The notes under the pieces: model-generated | What the model was told of the DNA's origin: nothing | Database searches by the model: none | What the model saw: the letters and a program-made list of their open reading frames with translations, nothing else | Assembly: GCA_965247065.1 (NCBI GenBank) | Contig: CBDFGN010000006.1 | Span: 4,650,001-4,714,000, forward strand | Direction of reading: 5' to 3' | Source of the DNA: CBDFGN01 sp965247065 | GTDB taxonomy: Bacteria > Bacteroidota > Bacteroidia > Cytophagales > Cyclobacteriaceae | DNA length: 64,000 bases | Shown here: positions 58,098-64,000 of the stretch, piece by piece | Layout: every line of letters begins with the position of its first letter | Numbering within the stretch: position 1 is the stretch's first letter | Made by a program: the position numbers and the translations under genes

Positions 58098-59408
58098 CTA
58101 ATCGACGCTCAGTTTAAAAGCCAATAATCCACCGGCCAGTAATGGCAGGGCAAAGATCATAAAGCTTAACTCCATGGACACCTGCTGATCGATTAACACA
58201 CCGCCGACAAAGGGGCCAACAACCGCACCAAGTCGTCCCAGTCCAATGGCCCAACCAACGCCGGTTGCCCTAACTTCTGTTGGATATACCTTGGCTGCCA
58301 CTGCATATAACCCGGTATATCCGCTTTGTAATAATAAGCCGATCAACAGCAGGTAGAAGATTAAATGGTCGACACCAGATGTCGTGGCAAAAAGCACCAT
58401 ACCCACAACTGCGCCTAAAAGGGTTGCGCCAATCAGACGAGACAACCCAAAATGCGCGGCAAACCAGCCAAGTAGCATGATGCCAACAACGCCCCCTCCA
58501 TTAAATGCCATAGACGCATAAATGCCTTCTGATAGTGATAGACCTGCCTCGATCACTAGTTTTGGCAGCCAGCTCAACAAAAAATAGAGACAGGTAATGG
58601 AACAGAAGAAACAAGACCAAAGGGTCAAGGTTTTCAGACGGTGCTGTTCCGTTAACAAACTGGCTACTGATGACTTTACTCCTTTGCTTGCCTGACGGAT
58701 TTCTGGCAATTCAACCAACTGTACACTTCCAAGCCGCGCTAGTGCAGTATTGACCCTTTTCAGCGCATTGGGTGGTTGTTTAGTCAACAAAAACTGGAGT
58801 GATTCCGGCAGCGTGAAATGAAGAATTACCACCATTGCAAGTGTCAGTGTACTGCCAGCATAAAAGACACTTTCCCAACCGTGCAGTGGGATCAAATAAT
58901 CAGCAATAAATCCCCCCATCATGGCGCCCAAGGGATAACCTGCCGTTACGCATACCACTACAAAGCTGCGATATTTTGGAGGACTATATTCAGCAACAAA
59001 TGCGGCAAGACTTGCCAGCAAACAACCTACCGCTATGCCGGTAAACAATCGCAGGGGCAACAGCTCCCACAACGATGTCGATAAGCCGGTTAGTAAAGTC
59101 GTAACACCAAGGATCGCCGTGCACGACAGTATCATAGGGCGCCGTCCTACCCGGTCGGACAGCGGAGCCACAAACATCGCCCCGATCATCATCCCCGCCA
59201 AGGCTGCGCTGAAAGCAAGCCCCAACTGATCCGCGGGAATCTGCAGCTGCTTTCCAATAGGATCAGCCGTGAAAGCCATGGCCATCACGTCAAACCCGTC
59301 GAGCATATTGAGAAAAACACCAATGATAAAAACTACTATCTGAGAGGAAGTAATTTTGGCGTTATCTATCGCCTGTCTCACTACTGAGTGTTCATGTTCT
59401 TCAGGCAT
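58098..59408 (-). CDS. MFS transporter, aromatic acid:H+ symporter (AAHS) type
   Basis: A 436-residue, 12-helix major facilitator resembling PcaK/BenK/MhpT. It carries the AAHS hallmark DGFDVMA in TM1 (near residue 38) and the loop 2-3 motif GAMFVAPLSDRVGRRPM (near 80). These proteins import hydroxylated aromatic acids. The gene is downstream of an MhpA-like hydroxylase fragment on the same strand (77-bp gap), so the pair looks like a remnant of a phenylpropionate or similar aromatic-acid catabolic cluster. The sequence style is gamma-proteobacterial rather than Bacteroidota, suggesting transfer. It appears intact. Confidence 0.88.
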   Translation of the reverse strand: MPEEHEHSVVRQAIDNAKITSSQIVVFIIGVFLNMLDGFDVMAMAFTADPIGKQLQIPADQLGLAFSAALAGMMIGAMFVAPLSDRVGRRPMILSCTAILGVTTLLTGLSTSLWELLPLRLFTGIAVGCLLASLAAFVAEYSPPKYRSFVVVCVTAGYPLGAMMGGFIADYLIPLHGWESVFYAGSTLTLAMVVILHFTLPESLQFLLTKQPPNALKRVNTALARLGSVQLVELPEIRQASKGVKSSVASLLTEQHRLKTLTLWSCFFCSITCLYFLLSWLPKLVIEAGLSLSEGIYASMAFNGGGVVGIMLLGWFAAHFGLSRLIGATLLGAVVGMVLFATTSGVDHLIFYLLLIGLLLQSGYTGLYAVAAKVYPTEVRATGVGWAIGLGRLGAVVGPFVGGVLIDQQVSMELSFMIFALPLLAGGLLAFKLSVD

Positions 59409-59485
59409 AGTGGTAATGATGGAATACTGTAATGTTATGATACTTTAACCATTTGATAATAAGGGATGAAGCTAGACGCTCAACA

Positions 59486-59992
59486 TCATCTGTGCTTCGG
59501 CAGCTCCGCACTAGATAGCAGAACACGCTGTACTTGCTCAAGCAATACATCAAATTCATCGCTATCGGTTGAGGTCGCAAGTATATATCTATCAGGTCTA
59601 ATCAAAACGGCTCGCAATTGAAACTGCTCTAGCATATCTGCAATATGTGATCCTGACTCAGAACTCACAACGCACAAGCCCTCTGTTTGAACCTTATTCA
59701 AAACCGCAGATTGGTCATCAGAAAGCCTTTCCCTCAATTCATGACTGATCAATAAAACTGGGTCATAACCGCAATAATCATCCAGCAGCATCGGCTGTTC
59801 ATCAACATGAGTTAATGTTGGCTGGGGGAATAAACTCCCCACATGGCTATTTTCCTGAACGGCCAATCCTTTACCCAGTTTGGGTAAAATGCTCTTCATC
59901 TTCCCATCCGGAGAATTCAATTTTTCAAAGAGATCCTGGTCGCTGTTAGTATTGATTAATTTCCCCAAATTAATCGCTGTCATTATATATTC
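59486..59992 (-). pseudogene. FAD-dependent hydroxylase (MhpA-like), C-terminal remnant cut by IS1595
   Basis: About 165 codons of the C terminus of a 3-(3-hydroxyphenyl)propionate hydroxylase-like flavoprotein monooxygenase: INLGKLINTN, SHVGSLFPQPTL, the thioredoxin-like domain and the AVLIRPDRYILA motif typical of MhpA/PheA C termini. The FAD-binding N-terminal part is absent. The open frame begins inside the IS1595 left end (ATG at 60022), and a first host-derived ATG is at 59983. No continuation of the gene is found beyond the IS, so the upstream part was deleted as well as interrupted. Confidence 0.78.
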
Positions 59993-60975
59993 TGCTAGTC
60001 CGTAAAGATACCCAATTGACATAAGCTGTCAGAGGGCTTGGCGACCTTGTTGAAAAAAACATAGCCATGAACCTTGTAGAATTTATTAAACGGTTTCCCA
60101 ATGAACAGATGTGCCGTGATCATTTTCGCGAGTATCGGATCAGGAAAGGGATTATCTGCAAGAAATGCAGTCACCCTTCGCATTATTGGCTTTCCGGAAA
60201 AGAGCAGTTTCAGTGCAAGCAATGCGGTTTTAGGACTACCCTTCGAAGCGGTACTGTACTGCAGAGCAGCAAACTTCCATTTTGGTATTGGTACATAGCC
60301 TTTCACCTGATGAGCTCCACTAAGAAAGGGTTTTCTGCCCATGAAGTCAGAAGACAACTGGGCCACAAACGCTATGAGCCGATTTGGTTGATGATGCGCA
60401 AAATACGAGCAGCCATGGGAAAGGCCGATGGGACTCAAACACTTGCCGGGATGGTAGAACTGGACGATGCCTATTTCGCCACCGGTACGTCCAAACGGGT
60501 TAAGAAAAGGCTTAAACGGGGCAAAGGAAGCCAAAAGAAATCAAAAGTAACTGTAATGGCGGAATCCTTTCCATTGGAAATCGACGGACGCACAGAGCAT
60601 TTCTGTGGGCAGTTCAAGATGAAGGCTCACCGTTCAGAAAGCAAGGAGGCGATTCAGCAGGTCGTCAGCCAAGCCATTGATCCTGCCAGCGTTTTGTTCA
60701 CTGATCAATCCACCGGTTATGTGGATTTGAAAAGCCTGGTAGATGTTCACGTGAGTTTTAAATCCTCCTGGGAGGGTGCCGATGAACTCAAATGGGTACA
60801 CATAGCCATTGCAAATGCAAAGCGGACCCTGCTGGGCATTTATCATGTTATCAAAGAAAAGTACCTTCAGTACTATTTGGATGAGTTCTGTTATAAGCTC
60901 AATCGAAGGTATTCAACCAATCTGTTTGATAATCTTGTCTTTAGCTCAGTTTAGTGGTACGATTGCGGACTAGCA
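59993..60975 (+). mobile_element. IS1595-family insertion sequence
   Basis: An element of about 983 bp with imperfect terminal inverted repeats, TGCTAGTCCGTAAAGATACC on the left and TGCTAGTCCGCAATCGTACC read inward from the right, and one transposase gene. An 8-bp AT-rich target duplication typical of the family was not recognised (ATATATTC against TAATTAAC). That fits a deletion on the right side after insertion. Confidence 0.87.
60067..60954 (+). CDS. IS1595-family transposase
   Basis: A 295-residue transposase. An N-terminal zinc-ribbon (CKKC near residue 32, CKQC near 51) is followed by the ISXO2-like DDE domain: VELDDAYF (first Asp, near 133), LFTDQSTGY (second Asp, near 222) and the final NAKRTLLGIYHVIKEKYLQYYLDEF...NRR segment, which ends the catalytic domain in this family. 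Length and layout match intact IS1595 elements. It starts about 75 bp inside the left end. Confidence 0.92.
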   Translation: MNLVEFIKRFPNEQMCRDHFREYRIRKGIICKKCSHPSHYWLSGKEQFQCKQCGFRTTLRSGTVLQSSKLPFWYWYIAFHLMSSTKKGFSAHEVRRQLGHKRYEPIWLMMRKIRAAMGKADGTQTLAGMVELDDAYFATGTSKRVKKRLKRGKGSQKKSKVTVMAESFPLEIDGRTEHFCGQFKMKAHRSESKEAIQQVVSQAIDPASVLFTDQSTGYVDLKSLVDVHVSFKSSWEGADELKWVHIAIANAKRTLLGIYHVIKEKYLQYYLDEFCYKLNRRYSTNLFDNLVFSSV

Positions 60976-61118
60976 TAATTAACAATTAACTGATTCACTG
61001 ACCGCCTGGACAGAAAGCCAGTTGGTTTTGGATAAGGGAACCTTGGCGTCTTGGCGCTTTGGGGAGAAACATTTCATGCGACAACCTAAGGCAGTACAGA
61101 ACTGTCGGAAAACTAAAC

Positions 61119-61631
61119 CTAAATTGCCTTGCGCAGCCGTTTAAGGGATCCGTAAATAAGATTCCTCGCGGATTTTACCCGGGACAACTTCATAATCTCT
61201 GCAACCTGTTGGTAACTTAGGTTTTGATCATAATAATAATACAGGGCCTCCCGCTGCCGGACAGTGAGGTTTGTCAAGGCCGCTTTCAGCCGCTTCTTAT
61301 TAATTTCCTCTGCCTGATTTTCTATAATCAAGGTTTCGTGTGGCTCTTCATAATCCATTTCAAAACCCAAATAGTTTGCCTGCAGGGACCTAATCCTTTT
61401 GTTTCGCTCCAATATCCGGTAAATCTTCCAACGAAGAGCCCGGAAAAGGTAGTATTTTATGGAACTGGTTTGAGAAAGGTCGCGGCTTTTGTGCAAGGAA
61501 ATAAATAACTCCTGAATACAATCTTTGACCACCTCAGGATCATTGGTAATTCGGCAACCATAGGCAAAAATAAGCCTATAGTAGCCTAAGTAGATATGCC
61601 GGAAAGCCCCGAGATGACCGTGCCTGAACAT
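61119..61631 (-). CDS. ECF sigma factor (RpoE-like)
   Basis: A 170-residue extracytoplasmic-function sigma factor. Region 2 is seen in AFRHIYLGYYRLIFAYGCRI through DCIQELFISLHKSRD (DNA melting and core binding), and region 4 in LTVRQREALYYYYDQNLSYQQVAEIMKLSRVKSARNLIYGSLKRLR. The ATG at 61631 begins only a few residues before the conserved helix; the frame is open further up (GRSEQEIWDMF) but has no other ATG, so a non-ATG start or a damaged 5' end is possible. It lies 142 bp downstream of a FecR-type gene, the reverse of the usual sigma-then-FecR order. Confidence 0.88.
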   Translation of the reverse strand: MFRHGHLGAFRHIYLGYYRLIFAYGCRITNDPEVVKDCIQELFISLHKSRDLSQTSSIKYYLFRALRWKIYRILERNKRIRSLQANYLGFEMDYEEPHETLIIENQAEEINKKRLKAALTNLTVRQREALYYYYDQNLSYQQVAEIMKLSRVKSARNLIYGSLKRLRKAI

Positions 61632-61773
61632 GTCCCATATCTCCTGCTCAGAACGCCCCTCGAAATAGGGATCGGTCTTGATCCCGATTTCCAGTCCGAA
61701 AACTCCCTCGGAGGATTTCTTACCATTTAGATATACGTCGAAAATAAGCTGACATTTCTACGGCAAAAAGAAG

Positions 61774-62852
61774 CTAAGGCCCATCGTATTGTTTGACTAG
61801 TACGGTCGCACCTCTGATCTCATACTCAAAATCAAAGGTATACCCAATTCCCACCAGGACATTTTCCAGGCTCTCGTTCCAGTACTCCCCGGTAAAGTCC
61901 TTCTCGGTAGAGATCTCTTTGCGGATAACAAAGTTTACTCCATACCAATTTTCCAGTTTTCCGACGACGTCGGTAAACCCAGCATTTTTGAACACTAGCA
62001 GATCATCTTTCCAGCCGAAGAATGCATTATAGTCAAAAGTTCCCTCTTCAAACAGTTCATCTTCAACCGAAATGGACACCATTTCACTGGGTTCAAGAAT
62101 ACTGTAACTCTGTCCCGAGTCGTCCGTACCCAGTGCATCGACCCTAACCTTGCCTTCCAGAACGGCCACCTTTATTCGCCTCTTTCCCGAATCATGATCG
62201 ATACCGAAAACAGTTCCGATCACGCTCGTTTTGAAGCCTTCTGTAATTACCTCAAAAGGCCTGTCAGGATCCTCTGCAATTTCAAAATATGCCTCCCCAA
62301 CCAAATGAATGGTTCTAAGGGAATCAAAACGATCCGGATAAGTTATTTTCGAATTGGCATTGAGTTTAACCTGAGTTCCATCTTCAAGGTATAATGTTAA
62401 TTTTTGGCCCTTTAGGGTACTTTTCGTGATAATCCCAACCGCAATATCATTTTCAGTAGTGGCCGGATAATCATTTGTTATCGACCAAAAAGTTGCTATT
62501 GACATGCCTATTAAAAGCACAGCAGCTACTCTCGAAATCCAATCGAATCGAGTCCATAATGTATAAAAATTGAGATTTCCGAATTTACTGGCTGGTTGGC
62601 TTGCGGTGCCTGAAATACCGCGTCGAACATGGAATGCAATTCATCTTCAGTTGGCTGCAGTATTTTGGAAGGCTCAGGGAATTCAAGACCAGTGATCAGC
62701 CGTTTAGCGGTAGCAATCTCCTTGGTTTTTTCCGGATAATGCTGCAGGAATGATCGCCAGAAATGATCGGAGTCAGGATCCGGATCAATCACCCATCTCT
62801 TAAACCGCTCATCGGCCAGGAAATCTTCGATTTTGCATTGCTGATAATTCAC
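61774..62852 (-). pseudogene. FecR-type anti-sigma factor, frameshifted
   Basis: An anti-sigma regulator of about 358 codons in two frames. The N-terminal cytoplasmic part (62852-62590) reads MNYQQCKIEDFLADERFKRWV, typical of the sigma-binding domain. A 1-bp indel near 62585-62600 is followed by NLNFYTLWTRFDWISRVAAV and a membrane helix (VLLIGMSIATFW). The periplasmic FecR domain (LEDGTQVKLNANSKITYP, GEAYFEIAED, VIGTVFGI) and a C-terminal DUF4974-like domain (DVVGKLENWYGVNFVI) follow to 61774. Such proteins relay outer-membrane signals to an ECF sigma factor. Here the sigma gene is downstream and no SusC-type receptor is in view. Confidence 0.85.
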
Positions 62853-63169
62853 TATATCGTAATTGCCACAAGTTTACTATTAATTACGTCAGGTCTTAAA
62901 ACCACCTTCATTTTTTTTTGATATTCTTTGAAAAGGGAATTTTGGTTCTTTCTTAAAACGACGCTAGATTTCCGATTGACGATTAACGGATCGCTTCTGG
63001 CGCCCATTTTCGATTTTTGAGGTAGGTCGATTGCTAATATTTATGGTCTATTCAATAGTCCAAGTCTAGTGAAATTATCAAATTTCTTGGATCAGATATC
63101 GTCCTATTCCAAACCAGCCCCTTGATCCCCCCTGGTACGATACTAATCTCCTGGTCTGCAGAAAGCCAA
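62853..63169. other. Intergenic region, nothing recognised
   Basis: This AT-rich stretch of about 317 bp upstream of the FecR gene holds no gene, repeat or clear promoter that I can support. Confidence 0.4.
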
Positions 63170-63630
63170 TTCCATTTGCCGAGGCGTAATCGCCAATCTT
63201 CTTGGTTTCAAGAATACCTCCGGCGGTATTTGGGATGAGGATGAACAATATCAACTGAACGTGTCGATCAGGTTCTTGAACCCAGCATCCAGGGTATAGA
63301 TATCCTCTCCGGTTTTATATCTCGATATGAGCCAAGTTATAGAGTTCGGTAGCGCGAGCGATTTTTATGGCCTCATTTACTCTAAAGTGGCCCCAGTGGT
63401 CGGTTCCCATAGTAATGTCATATCCAATTTTTGACCGCACCAATCCAAAAATTCCATCAATTTGTCCAGACCTTGTCGGTGATTTGCACCCTGGTAAACT
63501 GATGTATGGTAAGTCTGTAATCTCGGTATACGTTCCCATGGATTGGAATCTCCGTAGGGCGAGTTGATGAGGGCACCGGCAATATCTCTGATCAAACCAA
63601 TTCTGATACTCCTAAAGCCGGGTTCATTTT
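63170..63630 (-). pseudogene. Enolase-superfamily (mandelate racemase/MLE) relic
   Basis: Fragments in several frames read as one member of the enolase superfamily of sugar-acid dehydratases. From upstream to downstream: GFRSIRIGLIRDIAGALINS and PYGDSN; then, shifted, VRSKIGYDITMGTDHWGHFRV with NEAIKIARATELYNLAHIE (barrel strands with the metal-ligand region); then GEDIYTLDAGFKNLID; then TAGGILETKKIGDYASANGI. At least three frameshifts separate them and the C terminus is not recognisable. The gene is dead. The family commonly accompanies the type of sugar-acid catabolism seen at the left of the window. Confidence 0.65.
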
Positions 63631-63710
63631 ATCATCTGCTCTCTTGTCCTCCTCGTGCAATGCGGATCAGGACTAATATCACAGTGATCAGTCCTTGGGG
63701 CTACTTTTCC

Positions 63711-63881
63711 CTATATCGCCAAATATCCACCATCCACCACCAGGTCGCCACCGGTCATGAAAGGCGAATCTTCGCTGGCAAGAAACGCTACACCGGCAGC
63801 AACTTCTTCCGGTTTTCCCTGCCTCCCCAGGAGAGGAAGGTCTGCTACCCTGTGGTTTTCTTTTTCCAAGTCAAGATCCAT
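63711..63881 (-). pseudogene. Short-chain dehydrogenase/reductase, C-terminal fragment
   Basis: The last 55 or so codons of an SDR: LLGRQGKPEEVAAGVAFLAS, then SPFMTGGDLVVDGGYLAI and a TAG at 63711-63713. This is the standard SDR C-terminal signature. Upstream the same frame stays open to about 63975 but no longer resembles an SDR (no catalytic YxxxK, no PG motif), so the body is missing or frameshifted toward the window edge. It is adjacent to the enolase-superfamily relic, and such pairs occur in sugar-acid pathways. Confidence 0.65.
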
Positions 63882-64000
63882 GATTCTGCAATCGTTTTCA
63901 AATGCCTCGGTATATGTATGAAAGTCGATTTTTGAGAAAATCGGTAAAAATCGAGCATTTTGAAGAGCACCGAAGTATTAAGGGATTTTAGCACGTTCCA

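Noticed and set aside
63564..63935. A 123-codon plus-strand open frame near the right edge
   Set aside because: The minus strand of the same DNA encodes the clear SDR C terminus, so the plus frame is a shadow.

Overview
The window looks like a chromosomal segment of a marine-type Bacteroidota (Cytophagia or Saprospiria grade). The reasons are an ECF sigma factor next to a FecR-type anti-sigma factor, a PorT-like outer membrane barrel, lipoprotein signals ahead of large surface proteins, candidate TAnnTTTG promoters and many short-period intergenic repeats. Nearly every native gene lies on the minus strand. The plus strand carries insertion sequences and one GC-rich, apparently foreign gene. 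No rRNA, tRNA or CRISPR array was seen.

Positions 1-12000 hold a minus-strand catabolic and uptake locus: 2-hydroxyacid dehydrogenase, Gfo/Idh/MocA oxidoreductase, aldehyde dehydrogenase, IolD-type ThDP hydrolase, a second oxidoreductase, HpcH/HpaI aldolase, a ribose/inositol-type ABC importer (binding protein, ATPase, permease) and the start of a sodium/sugar symporter. It reads as import and breakdown of a cyclitol or sugar-acid-like substrate, without the usual IolB, IolC or IolE in view.

Positions 12230-41924 are the most striking part. About 30 kb are built almost entirely from two families: six large PSCyt1-DUF1549-(LamG)-DUF1553 lipoproteins and four DUF1501 proteins, a pairing best known from Planctomycetes. 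The copies show duplicated flanks, an apparent gene-conversion tract, one frameshifted member, a degenerate IS3 element and an IS110 element with a candidate bridge RNA. The IS110 element sits exactly at a stop codon. Between the genes are REP-doublet (REPIN-like) elements, a nested-hairpin repeat and heptanucleotide arrays. A CxPSR sulfatase follows at 42144.

Positions 43805-48887 hold a 5-oxoprolinase/hydantoinase-type gene broken by three frameshifts and an adjacent frameshifted NRAMP-like transporter with an atypical metal site. An intact IS3 element lies directly upstream. A GC-rich secreted protein gene (50442-51953) abuts that IS.

Positions 52258-64000 are a patchwork of small intact genes (a two-helix membrane protein, a DinB-fold protein, an AAHS-type MFS transporter, an ECF sigma factor) and broken genes: an amber-interrupted secreted protein, a frameshifted barrel, a sulfatase lacking its catalytic core, an MhpA-like hydroxylase cut by IS1595, a frameshifted FecR, an enolase-superfamily relic and a short-chain dehydrogenase tail. 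Several frameshifts fall in homopolymers, so assembly error must be separated from real decay.
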